Shown: positions 1-9,361 of the stretch, in pieces
Numbering within the stretch: the first letter of the stretch is position 1
How the letters are laid out: every line of letters begins with the position of its first letter
DNA from: Salinisphaera sp. Q1T1-3
GTDB taxonomy: Bacteria; Pseudomonadota; Gammaproteobacteria; Nevskiales; Salinisphaeraceae
Direction of reading: 5' to 3'
Assembly: GCF_003602005.1 (NCBI RefSeq)
Contig: NZ_QZWD01000001.1
Span: 62,001 to 126,000 of the forward strand
Length of the DNA: 64,000 bases
Made by a program: the position numbers and the translations under genes
The notes under the pieces: generated by a model
Database searches by the model: none
Told to the model about the DNA's origin: nothing
The model's input: the letters and a program-made list of their open reading frames with translations, nothing else

Positions 1-297
1 CTTCCGGCAGTCGCGGCGCGTTATCCGGATGCCGCGGCGCTGCTGCTGGATGGCAACCGACGCGGCCAGCCCGGCGGGCGCGGCGAGACATTCGACTGGG
101 GCGTCGATTTTGGCGCGGTGGACGTCCCGGTCATCGTGGCCGGCGGGCTCCATGCCGGCAATGTGGGGCAGGCGATCGCATCGCTTGCGCCGTACGCCGT
201 GGATGTCAGTAGTGGCGTCGAGGCCACACGTGGTGTGAAATCGACACAAAAGATGCAGGCGTTCATAAACGCGGTTCTCAAGGCAGGTCAGACATGA
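1..297 (+). CDS. trpF: phosphoribosylanthranilate isomerase, C-terminal part (TrpF)
   Basis: Open from base 1 in frame 1 and ending at TGA 295-297, so only the last 98 residues are in the window. TrpF isomerises phosphoribosylanthranilate to the carboxyphenylamino-deoxyribulose phosphate in tryptophan synthesis. Visible are the C-terminal half-barrel motifs: LLLDG near the window start, the phosphate-binding [13 protein letters not shown] loop, and the closing [17 protein letters not shown] strand, whose DVSSGVE is the TrpF hallmark. Its stop overlaps the trpB start as ATGA, so translation is probably coupled. The 5' part lies outside the window. Confidence 0.93.
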   Translation, partial: LPAVAARYPDAAALLLDGNRRGQPGGRGETFDWGVDFGAVDVPVIVAGGLHAGNVGQAIASLAPYAVDVSSGVEATRGVKSTQKMQAFINAVLKAGQT

Positions 298-1544
298 GTA
301 CGACGATATCGCCCGATACCCGTTCCCATCCGGCCCCCGGTGAGCATGCGTGGCGGGATACGCCGGATGGTCGCGGCCACTTCGGGCCCTACGGCGGCCG
401 TTTCGTCGCCGAAACGCTCATGGCGCCGCTGGACGAGCTGGCGCGCGCCTATGATGAGGCGCGGGTCGATGAAGCCTTCATGGCACGGCTGCATGCCGAT
501 CTGGCCGACTTCGTCGGCCGTCCGACGCCGCTGTATCACGCCGAGCGATTGTCCGAAAAGGCCGGCGGCGCGCAGATCTGGTTCAAACGCGAGGACCTGA
601 GCCACACGGGCGCGCACAAGATCAACAATACCGTTGGTCAGGCCCTGTTGGCCGCGCGTATGGGCAAGACCCGCGTGATCGCGGAAACCGGCGCCGGTCA
701 GCATGGCGTGGCGACTGCCACGGTCGCCGCCCGGCTCGGGCTGACATGCGTGGTCTACATGGGCAGCGAGGACATGCGACGACAGGCGACCAACGTCTAT
801 CGCATGCGCCTGCTCGGCGCCGAGGTCCGGCCCGTGGACTCTGGCTCGAAGACGCTCAAGGATGCGATGAACGAAGCACTTCGCGACTGGGTCGCGAACG
901 TGGACGATACGTTCTACATCATCGGCACGGTCGCCGGCCCGGCGCCGTATCCGGCCATGGTCCGCGATTTCCAGGCCGTGATCGGACAAGAGGCACGCCG
1001 CCAGATGCAGGAGCGTCTAAAACGCCTGCCGGACGCGCTCGTGGCGTGCGTCGGCGGCGGTTCGAATGCGATCGGTCTGTTCTATCCGTTCCTGGATGAC
1101 AAAGACGTGGCCATTCACGGCGTCGAGGCCGGTGGCGACGGCATCGAGACCGGTCGTCATGCCGCGCCCCTGTCCTCGGGGCGATCCGGCGTGCTGCACG
1201 GTAATCGGACGTACCTCATGCAGGACGACAACGGCCAGATTCTGGGCACGCACTCGATTTCCGCCGGGCTCGACTACCCGGGCGTCGGGCCGGAACATTC
1301 CTGGCTCAAGGATATCGGTCGCGCCAATTATGTCTCGGTGACCGATGCCGAAGCGCTCGATGCATTTCACGAATGCACCCGCATCGAAGGCATCATGCCC
1401 GCACTGGAATCGGCACATGCGGTGGCCTACGCACGCAAGCTCGCGGCCACGATGTCCCCGGACCAGGTCGTGCTGGTGAACATGTCCGGTCGCGGCGACA
1501 AGGATATGTCGAGTGTGGCCGAGGCGGCGGGAGAGACGCTGTGA
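294..1544 (+). CDS. trpB: tryptophan synthase beta subunit
   Basis: 416 aa, full family length. The PLP-dependent beta subunit condenses indole with L-serine to give tryptophan, in an alpha2beta2 complex with TrpA. The PLP Schiff-base lysine is K109 in HTGAHKINN. The phosphate-binding GGGSNA loop lies near residue 255, and the N-terminal [13 protein letters not shown] segment is typical of TrpB1. The ATG lies inside the trpF stop (ATGA) and the TGA overlaps the GTG of trpA. Placement between trpF and accD gives a compact trpFBA-accD order. Confidence 0.97.
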   Translation: MSTTISPDTRSHPAPGEHAWRDTPDGRGHFGPYGGRFVAETLMAPLDELARAYDEARVDEAFMARLHADLADFVGRPTPLYHAERLSEKAGGAQIWFKREDLSHTGAHKINNTVGQALLAARMGKTRVIAETGAGQHGVATATVAARLGLTCVVYMGSEDMRRQATNVYRMRLLGAEVRPVDSGSKTLKDAMNEALRDWVANVDDTFYIIGTVAGPAPYPAMVRDFQAVIGQEARRQMQERLKRLPDALVACVGGGSNAIGLFYPFLDDKDVAIHGVEAGGDGIETGRHAAPLSSGRSGVLHGNRTYLMQDDNGQILGTHSISAGLDYPGVGPEHSWLKDIGRANYVSVTDAEALDAFHECTRIEGIMPALESAHAVAYARKLAATMSPDQVVLVNMSGRGDKDMSSVAEAAGETL

Positions 1545-2395
1545 ACCGACTCGACACGCGTTTCGATGCGCTGCGGCAGCGCGGCCGGACGGCTCTCATC
1601 CCGTATCTGACGGCCGGGGATCCCGGACCGGATGCCACGGTCGGATTCATGCACGGCCTGGTCGAGGCCGGCGCCGATGTCATCGAGCTCGGTGTGCCGT
1701 TCACCGATCCGATGGCTGACGGCCCGGTGATCCAGGCGGCCTGTGAACGGGCGTTGGCCAACGGCACCAGCCTCAAGGGTGTGTTGTCGATGGTGGCGCA
1801 GTTCCGCGAGCGCGATGCCGAAACCCCGGTCGTGCTGATGGGGTATTACAACCCGATCGATCGCATGGGGCTGTCGACGTTCTGCGAGGCCGCTCGCAAC
1901 TCAGGCGTCGACGGCGTGCTGATTGTCGACGTCACGGCCGAGGAAGCGCCGGAAGTGCTGCCCGAGCTCAGTGCCGCCGCCTTGTCGCCCGTCTGCCTGA
2001 TCGCGCCGACCACGAGCGAGGCGCGCATCGCCAAGATCTGTGCGCATGCCGGCGGCTATATTTATTATGTGTCGTTCAAGGGCGTGACCGGCGCCTCGAG
2101 TCTGGATGCCGATCGACTGGCCGATCAGATTGCGCCGATCCGCACCGTCAGCGCGTTGCCGATCGGCGTGGGCTTTGGCGTGCGCACGCCGACGGATGCG
2201 GCCGCGGTCTCTCGCGTGGCTGACGGTGTCGTGGTCGGTAGTGTGCTCGTGTCCCGGATTGCCGATAATCTCGATGATCCGGCGGCGGCGACCGCCGAAC
2301 TGCGCGCGACGCTCGGCGCCATGCGCGATGCGATCGATGCCGCCGATGATGAGCAGCGAAAAATTCACCGACAGGAAGAGGGCGAACGCGCGTGA
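1541..2395 (+). CDS. trpA: tryptophan synthase alpha subunit
   Basis: 284 aa from a GTG start at 1541 that overlaps the trpB stop (GTGA). The frame is open further upstream, but that extension lies inside trpB and is not part of the family. TrpA cleaves indole-3-glycerol phosphate to indole and G3P and channels indole to TrpB. The catalytic pair is E49 (VIELGVPF) and D60 (PMADGPVIQ). The C-terminal [12 protein letters not shown] and [10 protein letters not shown] phosphate-site loops are present. The last residues are charged and overlap accD by 4 bp. Confidence 0.96.
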   Translation: MNRLDTRFDALRQRGRTALIPYLTAGDPGPDATVGFMHGLVEAGADVIELGVPFTDPMADGPVIQAACERALANGTSLKGVLSMVAQFRERDAETPVVLMGYYNPIDRMGLSTFCEAARNSGVDGVLIVDVTAEEAPEVLPELSAAALSPVCLIAPTTSEARIAKICAHAGGYIYYVSFKGVTGASSLDADRLADQIAPIRTVSALPIGVGFGVRTPTDAAAVSRVADGVVVGSVLVSRIADNLDDPAAATAELRATLGAMRDAIDAADDEQRKIHRQEEGERA

Positions 2396-3453
2396 GCTGG
2401 CTCGAGAAACTGATGCCGTCGAAGATGCGGGGCGATTCGACGCAGGGCAAGAATAGCGTGCCCGAAGGGGTCTGGACCAAGTGCAGCAGCTGTGGCGCGG
2501 TGCTTTATACCGCCGAAATGGAGCGCTCGCTGCACGTCTGCCCGAAATGCAACGCCCATCAGCGCCTGCGTGCGCGTCAGCGGCTCGATATCTTTCTCGA
2601 TCCGGACAATCGAGAAGAGCTGGCCACGAATCTCGAACCCAAGGATCCGCTGAAATTCCGGGATTCGAAAAAATACCGGGATCGTCTGGCCAGCGCCCAG
2701 AAGGAATCCGGCGAGCGTGAAGCGGTGCTCATGATGGCCGGCCAGCTCAAGCAGATGCCGATCGTCGTGGGGGCAATGGACTTCAAGTTCATGGGCGGTT
2801 CGATGGGCAGCGTCGTCGGCGAGACCTTCGTGCGCGGCGTGCATGAGGCGATCGAGCGACGCACGCCGTTCGTCTTCTTCTCGGCCTCGGGCGGCGCCCG
2901 TATGCAGGAAGGCCTGTTTTCGCTCATGCAGATGGGCAAGACCAGTGCTGCCCTGTCGCGTCTGGCCGATCACGGTCTGCCCTTCGTCTCGGTACTCACG
3001 CATCCCACCATGGGTGGTGTGGCCGCGAGCTTCGCCATGCTGGGCGATATCAACGTCGCCGAACCCGAAGCGCTGGTCGGATTCGCCGGACCGCGCGTGA
3101 TCGAACAGACCGTCAAGCAGACGTTGCCGGAAGGCTTCCAGCGCAGCGAATTTCTGCTCGAGCACGGCGCGATCGACATGATCGTCGAACGTGCCGACAT
3201 GCGAGACCGCATCCACGGTGTGGTCTCGATGTTCACGCATCAGCCGCCGCTGGCCGTGGCCGATGACGTGCCGACTGCCGAGGAAAGCCCGGATCTCGAA
3301 CAGACGATCATCGAGCCGGCGGACAGCGAGTCGAATGCCGATACCACGGACGAGGGCGATGAGGCGGCGACCGAGGCCTCGGATGACACGTCGACGTCCG
3401 GTGACGATCAAGGCTCGGACGACGACCACGACGAGGCACGCGAGAGCCGTTGA
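2392..3453 (+). CDS. accD: acetyl-CoA carboxylase carboxyltransferase beta subunit
   Basis: 353 aa from a GTG start overlapping the trpA stop. It forms the beta half of the carboxyltransferase that makes malonyl-CoA with AccA. The N-terminal zinc ribbon has C31, C34, C50 and C53 (CSSCGAV and CPKC). The crotonase-like carboxyltransferase domain spans roughly residues 60-285, with [11 protein letters not shown] and [15 protein letters not shown]. After about residue 290 there is a roughly 60-residue tail dominated by Asp, Glu, Ser and Thr. E. coli AccD is about 304 aa, so the tail is extra. The stop overlaps folC as TTGA. Confidence 0.95.
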   Translation: MSWLEKLMPSKMRGDSTQGKNSVPEGVWTKCSSCGAVLYTAEMERSLHVCPKCNAHQRLRARQRLDIFLDPDNREELATNLEPKDPLKFRDSKKYRDRLASAQKESGEREAVLMMAGQLKQMPIVVGAMDFKFMGGSMGSVVGETFVRGVHEAIERRTPFVFFSASGGARMQEGLFSLMQMGKTSAALSRLADHGLPFVSVLTHPTMGGVAASFAMLGDINVAEPEALVGFAGPRVIEQTVKQTLPEGFQRSEFLLEHGAIDMIVERADMRDRIHGVVSMFTHQPPLAVADDVPTAEESPDLEQTIIEPADSESNADTTDEGDEAATEASDDTSTSGDDQGSDDDHDEARESR

Positions 3454-4688
3454 AGCGCGAAGCCCTGGATGACTGGCTGGCCTGGCAGCTGGCCGCTCAT
3501 CCGCGTGAGATCGAGCTGGGTCTCGGGCGCGTGGCCACGGTCGCTGATCGCCTTGGCTTGGCCGCCGATCGTTCGAAGGTCCTGACGGTCGGTGGGACGA
3601 ACGGCAAGGGCAGTTGCGTGGCGCTGTCGCGCGGGCTGATCGGTGCGCGTGCGCGTATCGGCTGTTATACATCGCCGCATCTCTGGCGTTACAACGAGCG
3701 CATCACGATCGATGGTCATCCTGTGCCTGACGATGAGATCGTGACGGCATTCGAGGCCATCGACGCCGTGCGTGGCCCGACGCCGCTGACGTTTTTCGAA
3801 TGGGGCACGCTCGCCGCGCTCTGGTTGTTCAAGCGACACGATGTGACCGTGCGCCTGCTCGAGGTCGGCCTCGGTGGGCGGCTCGACGCCGTGAATTACG
3901 TCGATGCCCATGCGGCGCTCGTCACATCGATCGGGCTCGACCATACGGATTGGCTCGGTGACACCCGCGATGCCATCGGCTACGAAAAAGCCGGCATCTA
4001 CCGCGCCGGTCGCCCGGCCCTGTGTGCCGACCGGCAGCCGCCGGCCGGGCTCGTGGATCAGGCACATGCGGTCGGGGCCGATTATCGGTGTATTGGAACG
4101 GACTTCGATATCGTCGAGACAGCGGGTGGCGGCTGGTCTTACCATGACGGCGACGGGCACATCGAAACGCCGATCATCGACGGCGTGCACCGCGACAATC
4201 TCGCCGGCGCCATCGCTGCCGTGCGTGCGCTCGGCTTCGAGATCGGCGAGGCGGATCTCGCACGCGCGGGCCGGGCGCAACGGGCGCTGCCGGGTCGGCG
4301 AGAAATGATCGACGGTGCGGTACCGATCCTCTACGATGTCGGCCACAACGACGAGGCGGTTGCCTTGCTGGCCGACGCGCTTACCCGCCAACCGGTGACC
4401 GGACGCACACATGTGGTGATCGGGATGCTGGCGGACAAGCCGGTCGAGGCCGTCGGGGCCCGTCTCGCCGATGTGGCTGATTGCTGGTACCCGGCAGGGT
4501 TGACGACGATCACCCCGCGCGGGCTCGAGGGGACGACGCTGGCGAGGCGTCTGTCGCTGTCGGATACTGCCTTCGCGGACCCGGCGACAGCGCTCTCGGC
4601 AGCCCGCGAGGCGTCGCGTCCCGGCGATCGCATCGTGGTGTGTGGCTCTTTCTTTACGGTGGCTCAGGCTCGGAGTCCTGAACAATGA
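3450..4688 (+). CDS. folC: bifunctional dihydrofolate synthase/folylpolyglutamate synthase
   Basis: 412 aa. It ligates glutamate to dihydropteroate and then polyglutamylates folates using ATP; Mur-ligase fold. The P-loop is [11 protein letters not shown] (residues about 46-56), followed by [13 protein letters not shown] (folate site), [10 protein letters not shown] and [12 protein letters not shown]. The start is a TTG overlapping the accD stop (TTGA), in keeping with the coupled chain here; the N-terminus directly continues a normal FolC fold. The stop overlaps the next gene as ATGA. The accD-folC-dedD-cvpA-purF order is conserved in gammaproteobacteria. Confidence 0.95.
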   Translation: MKREALDDWLAWQLAAHPREIELGLGRVATVADRLGLAADRSKVLTVGGTNGKGSCVALSRGLIGARARIGCYTSPHLWRYNERITIDGHPVPDDEIVTAFEAIDAVRGPTPLTFFEWGTLAALWLFKRHDVTVRLLEVGLGGRLDAVNYVDAHAALVTSIGLDHTDWLGDTRDAIGYEKAGIYRAGRPALCADRQPPAGLVDQAHAVGADYRCIGTDFDIVETAGGGWSYHDGDGHIETPIIDGVHRDNLAGAIAAVRALGFEIGEADLARAGRAQRALPGRREMIDGAVPILYDVGHNDEAVALLADALTRQPVTGRTHVVIGMLADKPVEAVGARLADVADCWYPAGLTTITPRGLEGTTLARRLSLSDTAFADPATALSAAREASRPGDRIVVCGSFFTVAQARSPEQ

Positions 4689-5605
4689 ATGACGTGATGA
4701 AAAAACGCCTGATCGGCGTGGTGGTACTGGTTGCCATCGGTGTGCTCGTGCCGGTACTGCTGGCGCGCTGCATGGGCGACTCGGGCCAGAAGGGCGATCG
4801 TGGCCAGATGCGTGTCTATAACGTGCAACCCGACGGTCAGGCCGCCCCGGCTGATAATCAGGCGCAGTCCGGCGACCAGGGTGAGAATGACAACGACGGT
4901 CAGTCGACCCCCCGTCCGGACGCCGTCTCCCCGCAGCGTGACGACTCGGCGTCGTCGGACAGTGGCAGTCAGGGCTTCAGCACGCCGCCGGTCCACGGCA
5001 GCGGCGACGACGATGCTGATTCCCCGCGTGCCGGTGGTAACCAGGGCGCGTCCCGTAGCGAAACATCGCAGCGCGCATCGACCAGTCAGCGCGGCGATTC
5101 GACGTCGCAGTCGTCTTCGGCCGGACGTTCGTCGTCCCGCGAGAGCCAGTCCTCGACAGGTCGCAGCAGCAGCGCGTCGAACGACACGGCGTCGTCGCGT
5201 AATCGGTCGAGCGATAACACATCGACGCGCCGCAACGACGGCGGTCACGACTACGGCGCGTCCACGCAGGGTTCGAGCGCGCAGCAGGCTGACCGCGGCA
5301 ACGCCTCGTCGTCGACATCGAACAATGCGTCGAGCCAGGGTGCGAGCGGCAGCAATGGTCTCGAGCGGGCCCGGATCAGTGGCTGGGTGGTCCAGGTGGC
5401 GAGCTTTTCGGAGCGCAGCAATGCCGAGCGCATGGCAAAGAGCCTGTCCGGCAACTACACGGCCTCGTATACGCCGGGCGATGTCAACGGCAAGACGCTG
5501 TATCGGGTCAACGTGGGGCCGTTCGACAACGAATCGGCAGCCCGATCGGCGGAATCGCGGCTCAAGCAGCAGGGTCACAACGGGCTTGTCCGCAACCTGC
5601 CGTAG
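4685..5605 (+). CDS. dedD: SPOR-domain inner-membrane protein (DedD-like)
   Basis: 306 aa. One N-terminal transmembrane anchor (about residues 8-27), a roughly 190-residue linker rich in Ser, Asp, Asn, Gln and Arg with no predicted fold, then a C-terminal SPOR domain (about 230-306, starting WVVQVASFSERSNAERM and containing YRVNVGPFDNESAA). SPOR domains bind denuded septal peptidoglycan, and DedD in E. coli supports cell constriction. The name rests on the SPOR domain plus position between folC and cvpA. The E. coli linker is shorter. The stop codon TAG (5603-5605) coincides with the left boundary of a dispersed repeat. Confidence 0.85.
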   Translation: MNDVMKKRLIGVVVLVAIGVLVPVLLARCMGDSGQKGDRGQMRVYNVQPDGQAAPADNQAQSGDQGENDNDGQSTPRPDAVSPQRDDSASSDSGSQGFSTPPVHGSGDDDADSPRAGGNQGASRSETSQRASTSQRGDSTSQSSSAGRSSSRESQSSTGRSSSASNDTASSRNRSSDNTSTRRNDGGHDYGASTQGSSAQQADRGNASSSTSNNASSQGASGSNGLERARISGWVVQVASFSERSNAERMAKSLSGNYTASYTPGDVNGKTLYRVNVGPFDNESAARSAESRLKQQGHNGLVRNLP

Positions 5606-5768
5606 GGCGTGTTGATGTTTCGTTCGAGGGCCGCGTTGGAGACCGCAAATCGCGCCCTGCGGCGTTGCCAGTCTGGATCGTGGCACGCCACGATCGGCGA
5701 CTCGCGCCTTGCAGGACACACTGCGGTCTCTCGACGAAAAGGCGCTCGAATGAAAGCTCAAAAGGCCC
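5605..5768. repeat. dispersed TIR element, copy 1 (short derivative)
   Basis: Begins at the G of the dedD TAG stop with the family terminus GGGCGTGTTGATGTTTCG and ends CTCAAAAGGCCC. The right two thirds (from about 5655) are the reverse complement of the left part of the full-length copy at 40390-40699, including CTCTCGACGAAAAGGCGCTCG. At 164 bp it looks like an internally deleted derivative of the roughly 310-bp form. It separates dedD from cvpA, which are usually adjacent. Confidence 0.8.
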
Positions 5769-5778
5769 TGGGTCCGAT

Positions 5779-5809
5779 CCCGCGCGGCGTCTGTCTCGCG
5801 CCGCGCGGG
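5779..5809 (+). terminator. strong hairpin between dedD and cvpA
   Basis: A perfect 11-bp GC stem: CCCGCGCGGCG (5779-5789), a 9-nt loop, then CGCCGCGCGGG (5799-5809). GATTTGTTATCC follows, a short interrupted T-rich run. It may act as a partial terminator or mRNA-processing barrier downstream of the repeat. The T-tract is poor, so full termination is uncertain. Confidence 0.45.
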
Positions 5810-5855
5810 GATTTGTTATCCTAAGCCGGTCCTTGCCTCGGCGGTCGTCTCTGAC

Positions 5856-6398
5856 ATGATGTGGATCGACGTCATCATCGCCGTGGTTGTCGTGCTGTCG
5901 GCAATCATCGGCTTCTTCCGCGGATTTCTGCGAGAAGCCTTCGGTCTGGCAACCTGGATTGCTGCATTCTTTCTCGCGTTTCGTTATGCGCCGACGGTGG
6001 GGCCCTGGCTGGCCCAATGGATCGATGTCGACTCCGCTCGCATCGTCGTGGCCTTTGCCTGTGTTTTCGTCGCGGTGCTCATCGCGGGGGCGATTCTCAA
6101 CTATCTCCTCGGGCGCCTGATCAGCGAGACCGGCTTCGCCGGTACGGATCGGGCGCTTGGTATCGTCTTTGGTGTCGTACGCGGCGTTGCAGTGCTCATC
6201 CTGCTGGTGTTGCTGGCGGGGGTGACCTCGGTGCCGCGGGACGACTGGTGGCAGCAATCGATGTTCGTCGGTCAGCTCGAATCCGGTGCGGTCTGGGTAC
6301 GCGGTTATCTGCCGGCCAATATCGCCGGTGCCATAACCTATCCGGACGCGCCCGATACACCGGCCGCGGCACCGGCGGCAACCGTCGGTACGTCTTGA
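5856..6398 (+). CDS. cvpA: CvpA family inner-membrane protein
   Basis: 180 aa. Four hydrophobic segments (about residues 4-22, 28-48, 62-84 and 102-124) and the family motif GFFRGFLREAFGLATW near residue 22. CvpA was named for colicin V production in E. coli; its biochemical role is not settled and is linked to envelope stress. It keeps its usual place just upstream of purF. Two adjacent ATG codons (5856 and 5859) are both possible starts. The C-terminus is Ala/Pro-rich and short. Confidence 0.92.
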   Translation: MMWIDVIIAVVVVLSAIIGFFRGFLREAFGLATWIAAFFLAFRYAPTVGPWLAQWIDVDSARIVVAFACVFVAVLIAGAILNYLLGRLISETGFAGTDRALGIVFGVVRGVAVLILLVLLAGVTSVPRDDWWQQSMFVGQLESGAVWVRGYLPANIAGAITYPDAPDTPAAAPAATVGTS

Positions 6399-6456
6399 TG
6401 AGCCCGTGCCGATGACGGCTCTTCACGTTTTTCCTCTCTAACCGAGTCACTCGCTT

Positions 6457-7968
6457 ATGTGCGGCATAGTTGGGATGGTCTCGACCACCCCGGTCAATCA
6501 GGACATCTACGATGCGCTCACCGTGCTCCAGCACCGCGGACAGGATGCGGCCGGCATCGTCACCACACAGGAAGGCCGGCTGTATCTGCGCAAGGAAAAC
6601 GGGCTGGTTCGTGACGTCTTCCGTACCGATCACATGCTGCGCCTGGTCGGCAATGCGGGCGTCGGGCATGTGCGGTATCCGACGGCAGGCGTGGACTCGT
6701 CGGCCGAGGCCCAGCCGTTCTATGTCAATACGCCGTACGGCATCTGTCTTTCGCACAACGGCAATCTGACGAATGCCGAGACGCTGGCGCGCGAGCTGTA
6801 TCGGGCCGACCGGCGTCACCTGAACACGGATTCGGATACCGAGATCCTGCTCAATGTGTTTGCCCATGAGCTCATGCTCAGCGAACGCCTGGAGCTGTCG
6901 CCCGACGATATCTTCGAGGCTGTCTCGGCCGTGCACCGGCGTTGTCGCGGCGGCTACGCCGCCACGGCTCTGATCACCGGTTACGGTCTGGTCGGGTTTC
7001 GTGATCCCAACGGTATCCGGCCGGTGGTCTACGGCAAGCGCGAGACCGAGGCCGGCACCGATTACATGATTGCCTCCGAATCGGTCGCCCTCGATGCATT
7101 GGGCTTCGAGCGCATCGGGGACATCAAGCCCGGTGAGGCCGTCGTGATTACCCTGGACGGCCAGCTCCACGTGCGCCAGTGCGCGGAGGCCCCGCACTAT
7201 GCGCCCTGTATCTTCGAATACGTCTATCTCTCGCGGCCCGATTCCGTGATCGACGACGTCTACGTCTACAAGTCCCGGCTTCGCATGGGCACCTATCTCG
7301 CGGACAAGATTCAGCGCGATTGGCCCGATCACGATATCGATGTGGTCATCCCGATTCCCTCGACCAGCCGGACCGCGGCCGTCGAACTGGCCAATCAGCT
7401 GGACGTGAAGTACCGCGAAGGCTTCATCAAGAATCGCTACATCGGGCGCACGTTCATCATGCCCGGCCAGCAGCAGCGCGTGAAATCGGTACGCAAGAAA
7501 CTCAACCCGATCGATCTCGAGTTCGCCGGCAAGAATGTGTTGCTCGTCGATGACTCGATCGTACGCGGCACGACCTCGCGCCAGATCATCGAGATGGCCC
7601 GTGAGGCCGGCGCGAACAAGGTCTATTTCGCGTCCGCGGCGCCGCCGGTGCGCTATCCCAATGTCTATGGCATCGACATGCCGAGCGCCACCGAGCTGGT
7701 CGCGCACGGGCATACCGATGATGAAGTCTGCCAGATCATCGGCGCCGACAAACTCATCTATCAGGATATGGAAGACCTCAAGCGTGCGGTCTCGCTCGGC
7801 AACGAACAGATCGTCGAGTTCGAGGATTCGGTCTTCACGGGGCGCTATGTCACGCCGGAAGTGTCGGCGGAATATCTCGAACATCTCGAAACCAATCGCT
7901 CCGATGCGATGAAAGAAGGGCGGCGACGCAAGGACAACGCCGTGCTCGAGATTCACAACGACGCTTGA
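6457..7968 (+). CDS. purF: amidophosphoribosyltransferase
   Basis: 503 aa, normal length. It catalyses the first committed step of purine synthesis: PRPP plus glutamine to phosphoribosylamine. Processing would expose Cys2 (MCGIVGMV) as the Ntn-type glutaminase nucleophile. Ntn-domain motifs include [11 protein letters not shown] and GHVRYPTAG. The C-terminal phosphoribosyltransferase domain carries the PRPP loop [13 protein letters not shown] near residues 361-373. It is 58 bp after cvpA and is followed by metZ after about 200 bp. Confidence 0.97.
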   Translation: MCGIVGMVSTTPVNQDIYDALTVLQHRGQDAAGIVTTQEGRLYLRKENGLVRDVFRTDHMLRLVGNAGVGHVRYPTAGVDSSAEAQPFYVNTPYGICLSHNGNLTNAETLARELYRADRRHLNTDSDTEILLNVFAHELMLSERLELSPDDIFEAVSAVHRRCRGGYAATALITGYGLVGFRDPNGIRPVVYGKRETEAGTDYMIASESVALDALGFERIGDIKPGEAVVITLDGQLHVRQCAEAPHYAPCIFEYVYLSRPDSVIDDVYVYKSRLRMGTYLADKIQRDWPDHDIDVVIPIPSTSRTAAVELANQLDVKYREGFIKNRYIGRTFIMPGQQQRVKSVRKKLNPIDLEFAGKNVLLVDDSIVRGTTSRQIIEMAREAGANKVYFASAAPPVRYPNVYGIDMPSATELVAHGHTDDEVCQIIGADKLIYQDMEDLKRAVSLGNEQIVEFEDSVFTGRYVTPEVSAEYLEHLETNRSDAMKEGRRRKDNAVLEIHNDA

Positions 7969-7975
7969 TCCGGTC

Positions 7976-8009
7976 GCGGCACGCGCGACCGTTTGCCGGC
8001 GCGTGCCGC
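7976..8009. other. perfect 11-bp inverted repeat downstream of purF
   Basis: GCGGCACGCGC (7976-7986) and GCGCGTGCCGC (7999-8009) form a perfect stem with a 12-nt loop, just after the purF stop. No T-tract follows. The right arm lies in the spacer of the predicted metZ promoter and the loop contains its -35, so it may be a weak purF terminator, an operator, or both. Confidence 0.5.
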
Positions 8010-8021
8010 GGTCGGCATAAT
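7993..8021 (+). promoter_or_regulatory. predicted sigma-70 promoter of metZ
   Basis: -35 TTGCCG (7993-7998), a 17-bp spacer, and -10 CATAAT (8016-8021). The expected start is near 8028, which is exactly where the riboswitch P1 helix begins. This would give metZ its own transcript independent of purF read-through. It is prediction from sequence only. Confidence 0.6.
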
Positions 8022-8027
8022 CGCCCG

Positions 8028-8094
8028 ACGCGCCGATTTGTAACAGCTTGCGGGCGCGGGTCGTCGACAGACGACCGAAATGCCGCTAAACGGG
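8028..8094 (+). ncRNA. SAM-II (SAM-alpha) riboswitch aptamer upstream of metZ
   Basis: The order and spacing of conserved SAM-II elements are visible. P1 5' strand CGCGCC (8029-8034) is followed directly by GATTTG (SAM-II has GAUUU), then CTTGC and the P1 3' strand GGCGCG (8053-8058), with an 18-nt loop. The 3' part AAATGCCGCTAAACGGG (8078-8094) matches the SAM-II AAAUG..GCUAAA..GGG tail that closes the pseudoknot. A 7-bp hairpin with a GACA loop (8059-8076) is inserted between, a permitted variable position. S-adenosylmethionine binding would report methionine status to metZ. I did not verify every pseudoknot pair. Confidence 0.82.
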
Positions 8095-8110
8095 TCGTTG
8101 AACGATCTTG

Positions 8111-8148
8111 CGCCTGCGGCACGTGGTGTCCGCAGGCGTTTTTGTTTT
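8111..8148 (+). terminator. intrinsic terminator in the metZ leader (riboswitch expression platform)
   Basis: Perfect 9-bp stem CGCCTGCGG (8111-8119) and CCGCAGGCG (8130-8138) with a 10-nt loop, followed by TTTTTGTTTT (8139-8148). It ends 19 bp before the metZ ATG. The 5' arm GCGCCTGC (8110-8117) is complementary (one G-U) to GCGGGCGC at 8050-8057, which contains most of the riboswitch P1 3' strand. Terminator and antiterminator are therefore mutually exclusive. Confidence 0.85.
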
Positions 8149-8167
8149 AGCGGCACTGGAGACGTGC

Positions 8168-9361
8168 ATGGATATCGACTACGACCCGGACTGGGGAACG
8201 GCCACGCGCGGCGTACGCGCCGGCACACATCGCACCGCCGAGGGCGAGCACAGCAACGCCATCTACATGACCTCGAGCTTCGTCTTCGACTCGGCCGAGG
8301 CCTGTGCGGCGCGCTTTGCCGGTGACGAACCCGGCAATATCTACGCGCGTTTCACCAATCCCACGGTCGACGCGTTTACCCAGCGACTGGCAGCCATGGA
8401 AGGCGGCGAGGCCTGCGTCGCCACGGGGTCGGGTATGGCCGCGATCCTGGCGACCTGTCTGGCGACACTGTCGGCCGGCGATCATATCGTCGCCTCGCAT
8501 ACGTTGTTCGGCTCGACCATCGGCCTGTTCAATAATTATCTCGGCAAGCTCGGCATCACGACGAGTTACGTGGCGCCGGACGATGTCTCGGCCTGGGAAT
8601 CTGCGATCACGTCGTCGACGCGGATGCTGTTCGTCGAAACGCCGTCCAACCCGTTGACCGAAATCGTGGATCTCGGCGCGCTCGGCAAATTGGCGGAAGC
8701 CAATGGGGCATGTCTCGTGGTCGACAACTGTTTCTGCACGCCGGCCCTGCAGCGTCCGCTCGAGCTCGGCGCGCATATCGTGACGCACTCGGCGACCAAA
8801 TATATCGATGGGCAGGGGCGTGCGCTCGGCGGGGCCGTGGTCGGCGATGCCGATGTGGTCGGGGACCAGGTCTTTCGTTTTCTGCGGACCTGCGGGCCGA
8901 GCATGAGCCCGTTCAATGCATGGGTGTTCTACAAGGCACTGGAAACACTCGAAATCCGGATGCAGGCCCATTGTGCGAGCGCGATGCGGCTGGCGCAGTG
9001 GCTGGAGAGCCAGCCGGGTGTCTCGCGCGTCTACTATCCGGGCCTGAAGTCGCACAGCCAGCACGAGCTGGCGGCGCGCCAGCAGCCCGGTGGCTTCGGC
9101 GGCATCGTCTCGTTCGAGCTCAGCGGCGGTCGCGAAGCGGCGTTCGGGCTGATCAATGCAACACGCATGCTCTCGATCACGGCCAATCTGGGGGATACGC
9201 GGAGCACGATCGTCCATCCCGCCAGCACCACACACTCGCGACTGGCCGCGGAGGATCGCGAGCGGGCCGGTATTCGCGATGGCCTGGTGCGCGTCTCGGT
9301 CGGTTTGGAGAATGTCGAGGACATCATCGCCGATCTCTGGCGCGGACTGGCAGGCGGATGA
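8168..9361 (+). CDS. metZ: O-succinylhomoserine sulfhydrylase
   Basis: 397 aa. PLP enzyme of the Cys/Met metabolism family. MetZ makes homocysteine directly from O-succinylhomoserine and sulfide. The PLP lysine is K211 in SATKYIDGQGR, and the substrate-site YARFTNPT and SSFVFDSAEA segments are present. The ATG at 8168 follows GGAG; the open frame further upstream runs back into the terminator and is not coding. The location after purF matches Pseudomonas. Regulation is probably by the upstream SAM-II switch. The stop overlaps the next gene. Confidence 0.95.
   Translation: MDIDYDPDWGTATRGVRAGTHRTAEGEHSNAIYMTSSFVFDSAEACAARFAGDEPGNIYARFTNPTVDAFTQRLAAMEGGEACVATGSGMAAILATCLATLSAGDHIVASHTLFGSTIGLFNNYLGKLGITTSYVAPDDVSAWESAITSSTRMLFVETPSNPLTEIVDLGALGKLAEANGACLVVDNCFCTPALQRPLELGAHIVTHSATKYIDGQGRALGGAVVGDADVVGDQVFRFLRTCGPSMSPFNAWVFYKALETLEIRMQAHCASAMRLAQWLESQPGVSRVYYPGLKSHSQHELAARQQPGGFGGIVSFELSGGREAAFGLINATRMLSITANLGDTRSTIVHPASTTHSRLAAEDRERAGIRDGLVRVSVGLENVEDIIADLWRGLAGG

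Noticed and set aside
1060-1075. GGTTCGAAT resembling a tRNA T-loop
   Set aside because: It encodes the GGGSNA glycine loop of trpB, and no acceptor or anticodon stem surrounds it.
7976-8009. Inverted repeat as the only terminator of purF or as a MetJ operator
   Set aside because: There is no T-tract, and the sequence does not resemble the AGACGTCT MetJ box. It is listed only as an inverted repeat of unknown role.
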